Notes: generated from the sequence alone by a model not told the origin. Shown: positions 53,963 to 63,023, counted from the stretch's first letter. The stretch is 64,000 nucleotides of DNA from an uncultured Bacteroidia bacterium (GCA_903897145.1 CAIUAN010000043.1:16987-80986); one strand, 5' to 3'. Numbers and translations are program-made.

Positions 53963-55186
53963 CTAAAAGACTTCTCCTAAGTTGAAGAATAAACCATGGG
54001 ATCCACCAACTCCAAAGCCATAATCAATTCCTAAATTTGTATTTGAATACTTGTTCATTTTAAGCCTGAGGCCAATCCCAGCTCCTGGAATAATCGCATG
54101 CTTGTCAGACCAGTTCTGATATATGTCTTGCATATTCCCAAACACAACTCCACCCAATAACCCATTGTGAGATAGGACGAATCGATATTCTGATTCAAAA
54201 TACATTAAATTTTTTCCTGTATATCTTCCTGGAGCATACCCTCTACCCGTGTTGGAGTAGGCATCCCATCCGATACTTGGAAGATCTAGATAGGGCGGTG
54301 TCCCATCCAACGTAAAGTTGTAATAATTCCAAAATGCCAATATATTGCTGGATGAGGCGGGGAGTTTTATATAATGTCTTAAATCGAGAACTAGGGATTG
54401 CCAATTGTTATCGCTCCCTAAAAAGGTCATATTCGGACGATATTGAATATTTCCATAGCTTCCTCCAGAAGGATTTTCAGGATTTTTACGGCTGTCGTAT
54501 ACTGTGTTTAACGATATTCCTGTGGAATTTGAGTGATTTGAATTTTGATAAGCTCTAAGGTCAGTCAAGGCTTTTCCAGAAATGGTGTCTGCTCCAATAT
54601 TCCAGTGGGAATCATGGTTGATCCCACCTCCAATAAAGAAGTTTGGCTTGATTTCGAATAAAACAAGCTGATTAATGCGCAAGTAGGTGTAATTGATATT
54701 TAACGCATCGCTTAGCGTGGTATTGGTCCCTATGCCATAAGTTTGAGTTGGAAATTTATAATAACGCATATCCCCAACAAGGTGTAGCTTATACTTTTCG
54801 AAAAACAGACTACTGTTTGCTGTAAACCAATATTGATGAAATTCTGAATAATATCCATTTATAAGCAAGTTTGAAAACCTACTCTTACTTGCATCCGTGT
54901 AGAACGAGGCGTTTGTTATTATAGCACCTGTAAGCCCTGACTGCATAGAATATCCGACAACAGGAATGACTGAAAAAAATGGTTTTTTCCCTTCTGCTGA
55001 ATCTCTACGCAATGGAGTTTTAAACTCCAAATGAATTAAATCAACGATGTCTTTAGACTGGTTGGTGATGCTATCTTCTTTGGCTCTCGTGCTTGATTGG
55101 CCAAAGGTATTTTTGGGCCCCAAAATGAAAAGAAGTAGCTGCAAGGATAGGATACAAATATAAGCGTGATGCATTCGTTTTAACAA
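53963..55186 (-). CDS. Surface-antigen (BamA/TamA-like) outer-membrane beta-barrel protein
   Basis: 407 residues with a signal peptide (hydrophobic about 9-25, cleavage near FGQSS). The rest is a predicted 16-strand barrel with no POTRA domains. Visible family features are NTVYDSRKNPENPSGG, the conserved start of the bacterial surface-antigen barrel, the GRGYAPGRYTGKN loop with an R-G-Y element, and a C-terminal strand ending LFFNLGEVF with terminal phenylalanine for BAM recognition. Likely role: outer-membrane insertion or transport partner, or a lipid-related barrel; the exact function is unknown. The 155 bases upstream show no clear promoter. Confidence 0.82.
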   Translation of the reverse strand: MLKRMHHAYICILSLQLLLFILGPKNTFGQSSTRAKEDSITNQSKDIVDLIHLEFKTPLRRDSAEGKKPFFSVIPVVGYSMQSGLTGAIITNASFYTDASKSRFSNLLINGYYSEFHQYWFTANSSLFFEKYKLHLVGDMRYYKFPTQTYGIGTNTTLSDALNINYTYLRINQLVLFEIKPNFFIGGGINHDSHWNIGADTISGKALTDLRAYQNSNHSNSTGISLNTVYDSRKNPENPSGGSYGNIQYRPNMTFLGSDNNWQSLVLDLRHYIKLPASSSNILAFWNYYNFTLDGTPPYLDLPSIGWDAYSNTGRGYAPGRYTGKNLMYFESEYRFVLSHNGLLGGVVFGNMQDIYQNWSDKHAIIPGAGIGLRLKMNKYSNTNLGIDYGFGVGGSHGLFFNLGEVF

Positions 55187-55341
55187 AATGAGAAGTCCAT
55201 TGAAACGTAATCCTTATTTGATCTAGAACTTATGAAATGGTTTAACTGCAGCTCTGCTGTATTTTTTAGGTTGTCGCTCAAGCCAAAGGTTATTATCGTT
55301 TCGCCTAATTCTAACTCAGTTGGCGGAACTAATTTTGAGCC

Positions 55342-55830
55342 TTATTTTCCGGTGTAATGCTCTGCCCTTAAAGCATCTGTAGTCCATGCTTTCAGAAAAT
55401 CTATTATTTTTTTCTTCGAATATCCTTCGCCCTCCTCGAGGTAAGAGGAGTTTTGTGTGTGAAGGCGTTTGCCGTTTTTATCTAAGATAACGAAAACAGG
55501 AAACCCAAAGCGCTGAGGGTAATCAAGCTTCTTAAGTTCTGCTAAGTTCCGATTTTCTTTACTGTAGTTAACAAGCAAATAGATATAATTGGCATCCATT
55601 ACGGTCTTTATCTCTGGATCTTCAGTGCAATTTTTATGAAACTTAATACACCACGGGCACCAGTTGCCCCCAATTTGTAGCAAGAGATGCTTATTTTCCG
55701 CCTTAGCTTTAATCAATCCTTGACTAATTGCTTTTGACACATCCGCCTGTGGATTATAGATCTGAGGCTGTTGGGCATAGTTAACCATAGAAATGGCGCT
55801 AAACAAGAGTATAAAAAAGAGTGTTTTCAT
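55342..55830 (-). CDS. Exported thioredoxin-fold protein
   Basis: 162 residues with a signal peptide (about 1-19, cleavage near YAQQP). The active site CPWC (C58-C61 in GGNWCPWCIKFH) places it in the Thioredoxin_7/DUF255-like group of periplasmic thiol proteins. A cis-proline-like loop is at FGFPVFVIL. Likely role: disulfide reduction or chaperoning in the periplasm. Its ATG overlaps the frr stop by four bases (ATGA), so it is translationally coupled to frr despite acting in another compartment. Confidence 0.88.
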   Translation of the reverse strand: MKTLFFILLFSAISMVNYAQQPQIYNPQADVSKAISQGLIKAKAENKHLLLQIGGNWCPWCIKFHKNCTEDPEIKTVMDANYIYLLVNYSKENRNLAELKKLDYPQRFGFPVFVILDKNGKRLHTQNSSYLEEGEGYSKKKIIDFLKAWTTDALRAEHYTGK

Positions 55831-56393
55831 ACGGTAAGAATCTCCTTCTCCTTTGTGGTAATTAATTCATCAATCTTTCTTGTGTATTTATCGGTTAAAT
55901 GCTGAATCGTCTCCACCGTATCTTTCTCTTCATCTTCAGATATTTCTTTTCCTTTTAGTAACTTTTTAAGATAGTCATTCGCATCTTTTCGGGCCGCTCT
56001 TATGCTTACCTTGGCCGTCTCACCCTCATTTTTTGCATCCTTCACAAGATTACGCCTTCTTTCCTCCGTTGGAACAGGGACGTTAATACGAATAAATTCG
56101 CCATTATTTTCTGGATTAAAACCAAGATTGGAGTTCATAATGGCTTTTTCAATCGTTTGAATCATTTTTTTCTCCCAAGGCTGAATCGCAATGGTACGCG
56201 CGTCAGGAGTGTTAACATTTGCAACTTGCATAATAGGAGTCATAACGCCATAGTAATCAACCATGACGCTTTCAATCATTCTGGGACTAGCTTTTCCTGC
56301 ACGAATATGGGCTAATTGATGGTCTAAATGGGCAATAGCATGATCCATCCTCTCTGTGGAATCGTCAATTATCAACTCTATCTCTTCGTTCAT
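55827..56393 (-). CDS. frr: Ribosome recycling factor
   Basis: 188 residues, the standard RRF length. It splits post-termination ribosomes with EF-G. Motifs RAGKASPRMIESVMVDYYG, IQPWEKKMIQTIEKAI, IRINVPVPTEERRRNLVK and VSIRAARKDAN are intact. It follows pyrH by 48 bases, the common pyrH-frr order. Confidence 0.97.
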   Translation of the reverse strand: MNEEIELIIDDSTERMDHAIAHLDHQLAHIRAGKASPRMIESVMVDYYGVMTPIMQVANVNTPDARTIAIQPWEKKMIQTIEKAIMNSNLGFNPENNGEFIRINVPVPTEERRRNLVKDAKNEGETAKVSIRAARKDANDYLKKLLKGKEISEDEEKDTVETIQHLTDKYTRKIDELITTKEKEILTV

Positions 56394-56441
56394 ATGGTGA
56401 TTGAATTAAAATGCTCTTTTAAAATTAGTATTTCCCTGGTA

Positions 56442-57152
56442 TTAATTATGAACTATGGTCCCAATTTTTTCACCTTTTAAGACCTTAATCAGGTTTCCAA
56501 TGGTATCCATATCAAACACCACGATGTTTAGATTATTCTCTTTACACATGGTAGTGGCTGTTAGGTCCATAATCTTTAATCCCTTTTCATATATCTGATC
56601 AAATGTTATGGTGTCAAATTTTGTGGCAGTAGGGTCTTTTAATGGATCAGCCGTATAGATTCCATCCACGCGCGTCCCCTTTAACATGGCATCAGCCTCT
56701 ATTTCAATGCCTCTTAATGCGGATGCTGTGTCCGTTGTAAAGAATGGATTTCCAGTGCCGGCAGAGAAAATGGCTACTTCTCCATTTTTAAGCGTTTCTA
56801 AGGCCTTCTCCTTCGAATAGAATTCAGCAATGGGCTCCATCCTAATCGCGGTTAAAACGCGCGCTTTGACCCCTTCGCTGCCTAATGCCGACTGCAAGGC
56901 AAGGCTATTAATTACAGTTGCAAGCATTCCCATTTGATCACCTTTTACTCGATCAAAGCCTTTTGATGCTCCGCTAACTCCTCTGAAGATATTTCCCCCT
57001 CCGATAACGATTCCAACTTCAACGCCCAGCGTTACTGCTTCTTTAATTTGAACGGCATAGTCCTTGAGCCTTTGTGGATCAATGCCATAATGCTGTTCTC
57101 CCATCAGCGATTCGCCTGAGAGCTTCAAAAGGATTCGCTTATATTTTGCCAT
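56442..57152 (-). CDS. pyrH: UMP kinase PyrH
   Basis: 236 residues. Amino-acid-kinase-fold enzyme phosphorylating UMP to UDP. Opening KRILLKLSGESLMG, GIVIGGGNIFRG, DQMGMLATVINSLALQ and FFTTDTASALRGIEI are typical. It has its own promoter (57172-57201) after the tsf terminator, so pyrH-frr-thioredoxin is a unit separate from the ribosomal-protein operon. Confidence 0.97.
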   Translation of the reverse strand: MAKYKRILLKLSGESLMGEQHYGIDPQRLKDYAVQIKEAVTLGVEVGIVIGGGNIFRGVSGASKGFDRVKGDQMGMLATVINSLALQSALGSEGVKARVLTAIRMEPIAEFYSKEKALETLKNGEVAIFSAGTGNPFFTTDTASALRGIEIEADAMLKGTRVDGIYTADPLKDPTATKFDTITFDQIYEKGLKIMDLTATTMCKENNLNIVVFDMDTIGNLIKVLKGEKIGTIVHN

Positions 57153-57171
57153 TTAAGAAGTTTTGATGGAC

Positions 57172-57201
57172 AAATTTACATCAAAAAAGAGTTTAAACAA
57201 A
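57172..57201 (-). promoter_or_regulatory. Consensus promoter of pyrH
   Basis: On the minus strand TTTG (57201-57198), an 18-base spacer, then TAAATTTG (57179-57172). This is the best match to the Bacteroidota -33/-7 consensus in the window. The -33 element overlaps the tail of the tsf terminator T-run. Confidence 0.75.
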
Positions 57202-57224
57202 AAGAGCCTCCACTGGAGGCTCTT
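57195..57224 (-). terminator. Terminator of the rplM-rpsI-rpsB-tsf operon
   Basis: On the minus strand, arms AAGAGCCTCC and GGAGGCTCTT (57224-57202) with a 3-base loop are followed by a T-run (57204-57200). It sits between tsf and pyrH and is packed against the pyrH promoter. Confidence 0.88.
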
Positions 57225-57245
57225 CATATAGGAATAAGTAAATAC

Positions 57246-58070
57246 TTATACGTTCAATGTGAAACGGATAAAAGTGGTTACTTTAACTTCTTTATCTACG
57301 CTTGAAAGATACTGACGAATGGTTGATTTGCTGTCTTTTACAAAATCTTGATTCAACAGTGTGCTGTCTTTGTAGAATTTATTCAGTGCACCTTGGGCGA
57401 TTTTATCAAGCATCGCTTCTGGCTTGCCTTCTAATCTGAATTTTTCTTTAGCAATTTTTAATTCTTGTTCCACAATCTCTGGAGCAACATCGTCATTGTC
57501 AACGGCTACAGGATTCATCGCTGCAATTTGCATTGCAACATCTCTTCCTGCTTGATTGTCAATTGCTTTGCTAAATCCAACTAGCGTAGAAAGTTTATTT
57601 CCTGGGTGGATGTAAGGTACAACATTTGCTGCTTTAATGCATGAATAAAAGGCCAACTCGATCTTCTCTCCGATGATACCAGTTTGTTCAAGCACTTGTT
57701 CACCAATCGTACGGCCATCCATGATCAATGCTTTCACATCGTCTGTTGATTCGCACTTGCTGGCAATCGCATGACTTAGTATTTTATCAGCTAGAGCAAT
57801 AAAGTTGTCATTTTTAGCTACGAAATCTGTTTCGCAGTTTAAAGATAGCACAGCTCCAAAGCTTTTGTCATCAGAAACCTTCGAAAGCACAACGCCTTCT
57901 GACGATTCTCTGTCAGCACGTTTACTTGCAACTAGTTTCCCTTTTTCACGTATAATTTCAATAGCACGGTCAAAATTGCCATCAGCCTCTGTTAGGGCAT
58001 TCTTGCAATCCATCATCCCAGCACCAGTTGCTTTGCGCAATTTTGCAACATCAGCGGCAGAAATATTCAT
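57246..58070 (-). CDS. tsf: Elongation factor Ts
   Basis: 274 residues; guanine-nucleotide exchange factor for EF-Tu. The N-terminal UBA-like domain has VAKLRKATGAGMMDCKNAL. The core has NCETDFVAKNDNF, the EF-Tu-contacting TDF motif, and ALNKFYKDSTLLNQDFV near the end. It follows rpsB by 36 bases and is the last gene before the operon terminator. Confidence 0.97.
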   Translation of the reverse strand: MNISAADVAKLRKATGAGMMDCKNALTEADGNFDRAIEIIREKGKLVASKRADRESSEGVVLSKVSDDKSFGAVLSLNCETDFVAKNDNFIALADKILSHAIASKCESTDDVKALIMDGRTIGEQVLEQTGIIGEKIELAFYSCIKAANVVPYIHPGNKLSTLVGFSKAIDNQAGRDVAMQIAAMNPVAVDNDDVAPEIVEQELKIAKEKFRLEGKPEAMLDKIAQGALNKFYKDSTLLNQDFVKDSKSTIRQYLSSVDKEVKVTTFIRFTLNV

Positions 58071-58106
58071 TGGTATAGATTTTAAAATATAAAGTTAAGA
58101 TCGAAA

Positions 58107-58994
58107 TTACTTTACTTCAGTTGTATCATCAGCCGAAATTTCTTCGATAGATTCATCGTCGCTAATTTCAGCAGCTGAATCCTCTAATTCATCTTTCTCG
58201 TCCTCTTCTACGATGTCATCTTCAACGATAATTTTCACGACTGCTTTACGACCACCTTTTTTAAGTTCAAGTGGTTGCTCGTCTGTTTCGTCTTTTTCAC
58301 GTTCAACCTTGCGGTCAGATAGACCATCTTTGATTGCATCGCACATTGTGGTGATGATTAGATCAATAGATTGAGACGCGTCGTCATTTGATGGGATGAT
58401 AAAATCAATTCCTTCTGGATTTGAGTTTGTATCAACCATGGCAAAGATTGGAATCGAAAGACGTTGAGCTTCGCGAACTGCGATTTTCTCTTTCAGAACA
58501 TCCACGATAAATAGGGCAGCTGGAAGACGAGTAAGATCAACAATTGATCCTAATACTTTTTCCAATTTTGCTCTTTGACGCGTGATCTGAAGTTTCTCAC
58601 GTTTCGACATATTGTCCCAAGCTGTGTCTTTCATCATTTTGTCGATAGAAGACATCTTTTTTACCGCTTTACGAATGGTTGGGAAGTTGGTAAGCATACC
58701 ACCTGGCCAACGCTCTGCTACGTAAGGCATATTGATTGCTGCGATTTTCTCTGCAACAATAGATTTTGCTTGCTTTTTTGTCGCAACAAAAAGGATTTTA
58801 CGTCCTGATCTTGAGATTTGTTTTAAGGCTTCAGCTGCTTCGTCAATTTTGACGATAGTTTTTTGAAGATCGATAATGTGAATCCCATTTTTCTCCATAA
58901 AGATATACGGAGCCATAGCTGGATTCCATTTGCGCTTAAGGTGACCAAAATGTACCCCAGCGTCTAACAACTGCTTAAATTCTGTTCTTGGCAT
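58107..58994 (-). CDS. rpsB: 30S ribosomal protein S2
   Basis: 295 residues. Core S2 (about 1-230) includes LLDAGVHFGHLKRKWNPAM, FVATKKQAK, RWPGGMLTNF and PAALFIVDVLKE. The C-terminal about 60 residues are an acidic extension (runs of Asp/Glu with DIVEEDEKDELEDSAAE), seen in many Bacteroidota S2 proteins. It belongs to rplM-rpsI-rpsB-tsf, 114 bases after rpsI without a terminator between. Confidence 0.97.
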   Translation of the reverse strand: MPRTEFKQLLDAGVHFGHLKRKWNPAMAPYIFMEKNGIHIIDLQKTIVKIDEAAEALKQISRSGRKILFVATKKQAKSIVAEKIAAINMPYVAERWPGGMLTNFPTIRKAVKKMSSIDKMMKDTAWDNMSKREKLQITRQRAKLEKVLGSIVDLTRLPAALFIVDVLKEKIAVREAQRLSIPIFAMVDTNSNPEGIDFIIPSNDDASQSIDLIITTMCDAIKDGLSDRKVEREKDETDEQPLELKKGGRKAVVKIIVEDDIVEEDEKDELEDSAAEISDDESIEEISADDTTEVK

Positions 58995-59108
58995 ATGACT
59001 TATTTGTTTACGTTCTGTTCAGTCAATCACTAGGTAGTCCAATACGATTGAAGTCCTAGCAATTTAGATTCTAAACAATATTTATAAAAAATTCTTTCGA
59101 TGAATCGA

Positions 59109-59498
59109 TTAACGTTTAGAGAACTGGAAGCGTTTACGTGCTTTTGGACGTCCTGGTTTCTTACGTTCTACTTCACGAGGATCGCGAGTAAGAAAGCCAG
59201 CTGCTTTCAGTTTTGGACGGTAATCTGCTTCGTTAATTTTTAGCAATGCACGTGAAATGCCCAAGCGAAGAGCCTCTGCTTGACCATTTAATCCACCGCC
59301 ATCAAGGTTAACTTTAATATCATATTGACCTGCAACTTCACATAGATTCAACGGCTGTTGAACGATGTATTGTAAGGTGCCGACAGGAAAATATTCTGCC
59401 AATTCTCTTTTGTTAATGGTAATGTTACCTTTTCCTTCAGAGAGATATACACGGGCAACAGCAGTTTTTCTTCTGCCAATAGTGTTTATGATTTCCAT
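59109..59498 (-). CDS. rpsI: 30S ribosomal protein S9
   Basis: 129 residues, standard length. It starts [15 protein letters not shown] and ends in the basic tail [16 protein letters not shown] that reaches the P-site tRNA. Five bases after rplM. Confidence 0.98.
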   Translation of the reverse strand: MEIINTIGRRKTAVARVYLSEGKGNITINKRELAEYFPVGTLQYIVQQPLNLCEVAGQYDIKVNLDGGGLNGQAEALRLGISRALLKINEADYRPKLKAAGFLTRDPREVERKKPGRPKARKRFQFSKR

Positions 59499-59503
59499 GA
59501 TAG

Positions 59504-59959
59504 TTATCTAATATTGTCCAGGTTAATTAATTTTGGCTGTTGAGCTTCTTTGTCATGATTTGCGCCAACAAATACATGTAAATTGGTGAAAAGTCTGCTA
59601 CCTAAGCTATTCTTTGGAAGCATACCTTTAACGGCTTTCTCCAATAGTCTTTCTGGATACTTTTTCAAGATATCCGCCGCTGTTTGCGAGCGCTGACCAC
59701 CTGGATAACCCGTATGACGGATGTACTCTTTCAACTTCCATTTATTCCCGGTTAATCGTACTTTTTCAGCATTCACAATAATCACGTTATCACCACAATC
59801 AACATGAGGGGTGTAACTAGCTTTATGTTTGCCTCTAAGGACAACAGCCACTTTACTGGCTAAGCGACCTAGAATTTGATCAGTGGCATCGATTACGACC
59901 CACTCTTTGTTTACCGTTGCTTTGTTCAACGATATCGTTTTGTAACTTAAAGAATCCAC
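59504..59959 (-). CDS. rplM: 50S ribosomal protein L13
   Basis: 151 residues. Opening [21 protein letters not shown] (split) is the usual Bacteroidota L13 start, with [21 protein letters not shown] and [13 protein letters not shown] following. Translation starts at GTG 59959, an uncommon start for a ribosomal protein; no in-frame ATG lies nearby. First gene of the operon, behind a leader of about 155 bases that may carry an autoregulatory structure. Confidence 0.97.
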   Translation of the reverse strand: MDSLSYKTISLNKATVNKEWVVIDATDQILGRLASKVAVVLRGKHKASYTPHVDCGDNVIIVNAEKVRLTGNKWKLKEYIRHTGYPGGQRSQTAADILKKYPERLLEKAVKGMLPKNSLGSRLFTNLHVFVGANHDKEAQQPKLINLDNIR

Positions 59960-60114
59960 TTTCGTTTCAAATTAAAATGTGACACAATCTATTTTTTGCT
60001 GATTCACACGACTAATAGGCAGTGTAACAGGTTTATTAACAATTAATTGTCAATAACTTATGCTAAGGTTGCTACCCTACCCAATTAATACTTCAGCAAA
60101 TAAAGATAAAATCG
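59960..60114 (-). promoter_or_regulatory. Candidate ribosomal-protein leader of rplM
   Basis: Predicted untranslated leader between the promoter at 60121-60128 and the GTG at 59959. It contains a perfect 12-base palindrome ACAATTAATTGT (60039-60050) and GC-richer patches (for example GGGTAGGGTAGC) in otherwise AT-rich sequence. L13-binding leaders have been proposed in Bacteroidia, so an L13 autoregulatory RNA is plausible. I cannot fold it here or match it to a covariance model. Confidence 0.4.
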
Positions 60115-60120
60115 GGACTG

Positions 60121-60128
60121 CAAAAGTA
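60121..60128 (-). promoter_or_regulatory. -7 box of the rplM operon
   Basis: TACTTTTG on the minus strand fits TAnnTTTG, with TTG 19 bases upstream as a -33 element. The next bases upstream are AT-rich. Confidence 0.6.
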
Positions 60129-60230
60129 TTTATTATTTTTGATTTAACAACTGCTTATTGAAAATAACTGCAACAAAATCAATACAAAGCATGCCAGATG
60201 ACTTCAAACGAGACTTAATTTTGCTGTTTC

Positions 60231-61355
60231 CTATTTTGTACGTTTGGGAATTACGCCAAAATTTAGAATCAGATATAGCCCTTCGCTATTTACAGCTGTC
60301 TTTTGAATGGTATCATAATAGTAATCAAACATAAACCCAAAGAAGGTGTCTTTTATGATTTGATGCTGGTAATAGTATTTTAAATCAATTAAATGATGGT
60401 CTGTTAGCCATGAATTACTCGCTGGAGTATAATTTTGAAAAATTGGAGTTCCTTGCGGGGTATAAAATAAATGTCCATGCCAATAGGCCGCGGTAATTCC
60501 ACCATATCTTGAATCCAGTTTGCCACTAAGATAACTTCCCCAGCCGCTCGATTGCTGGAATATTACATCATCTTTGGGGTAGGTTGAAAGTGAAAAGGAT
60601 GAAGTAAGCTCTAAATCTGTAAATACTTTGCTCGCGATTTTTTTCTTATAAACCAAGCCTGGCGTCAGTGTTATAAAACTTGTGGCGAGTCCCGGGGCCG
60701 TTCCAATGGTTCCTCCATGGTGGATTCCATAAAAAGTAAATGGGAGGGATAATGAAACGTCTTTGGTCTCTTTAATTACCAGATTGGTTTTAGTTCCAAA
60801 GACAAATCGTTCTTTAAATGGATCTCCAGGTAAAATCATCTTTTGCCAATCAATCCATAGATCAGCTGAAAAGCGGGTAGAGATGTATTTCGTCTGAAGT
60901 CCAACTTCAGGAGTTGCGGTGTAAAATAATTCCGGATTGTAAACCTGTTCCGATAGGAGATGATTCTGATCCGCATCTAAATTCCCAATGATTATTGAAA
61001 TTTTCTCCGATGCTTTATAATGAGCGTTAAACCATGGGGACAATTGTGCATAATCGTCTCGGCCATTGTATTTAAGAATATGTCCCCCTAGCTCAAGCCG
61101 CAGTTTTGCGTCTGGGTAGTATACCACCTTTGGCCGAAGCATCGTTCCTGTTAAGGTGTAGTCTATGCTTCGGTTTAATTTGTTCTCATTGTTTTTGAAG
61201 AAATTTACATTGTCAACAGCAAAATAAAATGAACCAGTACTGTCAGGCTTAAAGGGTTCATAGGTTTTGAATAGGTTATAACTATTCTGACCATCGGCAC
61301 TTAATCGTGCAACAGTAAGAATTAGAAGTATCGTAAGATGCCTAAACGTATTCAT
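60231..61355 (-). CDS. Predicted outer-membrane or exported beta-rich protein, unknown function
   Basis: 374 residues with a signal peptide (about 5-22, cleavage near ADGQNS). The mature part is dominated by alternating aromatic/hydrophobic beta-strand patterns with Tyr/Trp/Phe girdles, as in outer-membrane barrels (LRLELGGHILKYNG, SLPFTFYGIHHGG, DLKYYYQHQIIKDTFFGF). I do not recognise a named family. It lies 23 bases downstream of the POT peptide-transporter gene on the same strand, so it may supply an outer-membrane route for the same substrate; this is inference only. Confidence 0.75.
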   Translation of the reverse strand: MNTFRHLTILLILTVARLSADGQNSYNLFKTYEPFKPDSTGSFYFAVDNVNFFKNNENKLNRSIDYTLTGTMLRPKVVYYPDAKLRLELGGHILKYNGRDDYAQLSPWFNAHYKASEKISIIIGNLDADQNHLLSEQVYNPELFYTATPEVGLQTKYISTRFSADLWIDWQKMILPGDPFKERFVFGTKTNLVIKETKDVSLSLPFTFYGIHHGGTIGTAPGLATSFITLTPGLVYKKKIASKVFTDLELTSSFSLSTYPKDDVIFQQSSGWGSYLSGKLDSRYGGITAAYWHGHLFYTPQGTPIFQNYTPASNSWLTDHHLIDLKYYYQHQIIKDTFFGFMFDYYYDTIQKTAVNSEGLYLILNFGVIPKRTK

Positions 61356-61378
61356 TCGAGTCGTTATTCAGGTCCGCT

Positions 61379-62854
61379 TTATTGAACTTGTGAGGGTTGC
61401 TTTACACTTTTAAGAATTAATCGATCATAAATATAAAGCATTATGGCCGCAATGGTGCCTATTGCAGTCACTACAATCCAAAACGTTGAGGGGTGGTATT
61501 TGTCCCATAGAAATTGCGTCAACTGATCAACCGACATATTCATCTTTTTTGCTGCACTCTGAAAGTAATCATTTTTTGAAAATTGCGCGCTAATTGAAGG
61601 GATATCGAGACTTTGCGAGCCAACTTCTTTTTGCGTTAGGGTGATCTTATCCGACATGCTTTGGTATAAATTCCCTGACACTAATCCTGCAAACAAATTT
61701 CCCAAGGCAATAGGGAGATAGGAGCATCCGATATAGAGGGCCGTTTTGTCTGATGGCGCTATCCGTCCAATATACTCCGTAATCTTTGGCGAACTCATCA
61801 TTTCCCCTAATGCAAAAATTAGCAAGGCCACAACAATAAATAGTCCATTTTGAGTCGCTAGACTTAGTCCTATGCCTATAGATGCAATGAGAGTTCCAAT
61901 GATCATAGCATTTAGAGGTTTATATCGCATCACGAATGCAGAGATGACTAACTGGAAGAGGATGATATAACCAGCATCCAAATTTATTAGATATTCAGCA
62001 GGGATAGTTCCAGAAGCTGTTCCCAGTTGATGCGCTAGCCAAGGCCAATATTTTAGTAAGAAGTCATAAACTACGGATGTATTTACCCATTGATCTATAA
62101 AGACAGGTAACGTCATATAGACCTGAAAAAACATAGTCCAAAATCCAGATATGATAAATAAGAATAGGGCAAATTTCCAGTCCGATAAGGCTGTCCCAAT
62201 GTTTTGAAGTACATGATTCAGTTCTTCTTTCAACTTAGGCTTGGACTCATTCTTATCCTGCTTTTGAATCGGATCTTTATAATATAGTGTGACAAGTATG
62301 AAATTTAAGGCAATAACTACTGCTGAAGCATAGAACACATAGTCCCATGAGAATTTTCTAAAGTATCCAGTCACAAATGGACCAATGAATCCTCCGATGT
62401 TTATCATCATGTAAAAGATCCCGAATCCGATAGAAGAGGTCTCTTCGTCCGTTGTCTTGGTAACGGTGGCTGCTATAATGGGTTTAAAGAGGGCCGCGCC
62501 AACTGCGAGAAATAGGTAAATAAGAAAAACGGCGGTAAACGATTTACAGATTGGAATTAAAAGAAAGGCTACCGTATATATAATATAAGCAATGTATAGA
62601 GTCTTTCGATATCCAATTCGATCAGAAAATGCGCCAGTAAATATGGGGAGCAAGTAAAGAAATGCGGTTCCAATACCCATTATCAACCCTTTTTGGGTTT
62701 GTGAAAAGCCTAATGCTCCTTCGTCTGTTGAATTGGTAAGGTAGAGTGCAAAGATGAGATAGAATCCATACCAAGCCCATCGCTCAAACAATTCCATGGC
62801 ATTAGCGACCCAAAAAGTAGTCGGATATTTCTTAAGAAGTTTTATAGAAATCAT
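61379..62854 (-). CDS. POT/PTR-family proton-dependent oligopeptide transporter
   Basis: 491 residues from ATG 62854. The frame is open to 62902, but the promoter box at 62878-62885 lies inside that extension. Around 12-14 membrane helices. The proton-coupling ExxER motif is ELFERWAWYG in helix 1, and the PTR2 signature region is GAFSDRIGYRKTLY. A loop of about 60 residues after helix 6 contains KDPIQKQDKNESKPK. A second non-membrane insert of about 70 residues near the C-terminus (DKITLTQKEVGSQSL onward) is larger than in simple POTs. It imports di- or tripeptides with protons. Confidence 0.88.
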   Translation of the reverse strand: MISIKLLKKYPTTFWVANAMELFERWAWYGFYLIFALYLTNSTDEGALGFSQTQKGLIMGIGTAFLYLLPIFTGAFSDRIGYRKTLYIAYIIYTVAFLLIPICKSFTAVFLIYLFLAVGAALFKPIIAATVTKTTDEETSSIGFGIFYMMINIGGFIGPFVTGYFRKFSWDYVFYASAVVIALNFILVTLYYKDPIQKQDKNESKPKLKEELNHVLQNIGTALSDWKFALFLFIISGFWTMFFQVYMTLPVFIDQWVNTSVVYDFLLKYWPWLAHQLGTASGTIPAEYLINLDAGYIILFQLVISAFVMRYKPLNAMIIGTLIASIGIGLSLATQNGLFIVVALLIFALGEMMSSPKITEYIGRIAPSDKTALYIGCSYLPIALGNLFAGLVSGNLYQSMSDKITLTQKEVGSQSLDIPSISAQFSKNDYFQSAAKKMNMSVDQLTQFLWDKYHPSTFWIVVTAIGTIAAIMLYIYDRLILKSVKQPSQVQ

Positions 62855-62877
62855 ATTTAAGAAGTTTAGAGAGATCT

Positions 62878-62907
62878 CAAAAGTAAAAAAAATGGAATAC
62901 ATCCATT
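62878..62907 (-). promoter_or_regulatory. POT-gene promoter with operator-like inverted repeat
   Basis: -7 box TACTTTTG on the minus strand (62885-62878). Immediately upstream is a 6-base inverted repeat AATGGA-N5-TCCATT (62891-62907) between the -33 and -7 positions, a suitable place for a repressor site. Confidence 0.45.
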
Positions 62908-62931
62908 CTATTCAGTGGTCTTTAAAATGAG

Positions 62932-62939
62932 TATCTTCG
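62932..62939 (+). promoter_or_regulatory. -7-like box of lipB
   Basis: TATCTTCG, a one-base variant of TAnnTTTG, identical to the octamer before the SPOR gene. It would give a leader of about 75-80 bases before ATG 63024. Confidence 0.4.
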
Positions 62940-63010
62940 CAGATGAATATTATTGATTCATGTGCTGCCATCACATTTTGTCTTAAAAATCGGCAATTCA
63001 GGTGGCGCAA

Positions 63011-63016
63011 AGGAGT
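63011..63016 (+). promoter_or_regulatory. Shine-Dalgarno-like site of lipB
   Basis: AGGAGT inside AAAGGAGTT, 7 bases before ATG 63024. A good SD match is unusual in this window, where most genes lack one, and supports the chosen start. Confidence 0.5.
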
Positions 63017-63023
63017 TCGTTAA

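Noticed and set aside
55253..55357. About 40-codon plus-strand open frame in the spacer between the barrel gene and the thioredoxin gene
   Set aside because: It runs into the 3' end of the thioredoxin gene on the other strand, has no promoter box and resembles no protein family.
62943..63023. 26-codon open frame ending TAA directly before, and in frame with, the lipB ATG
   Set aside because: The likely transcript start from the box at 62932-62939 falls at or after its ATG, and the peptide has no recognisable pattern. The SD-like site serves the lipB ATG.
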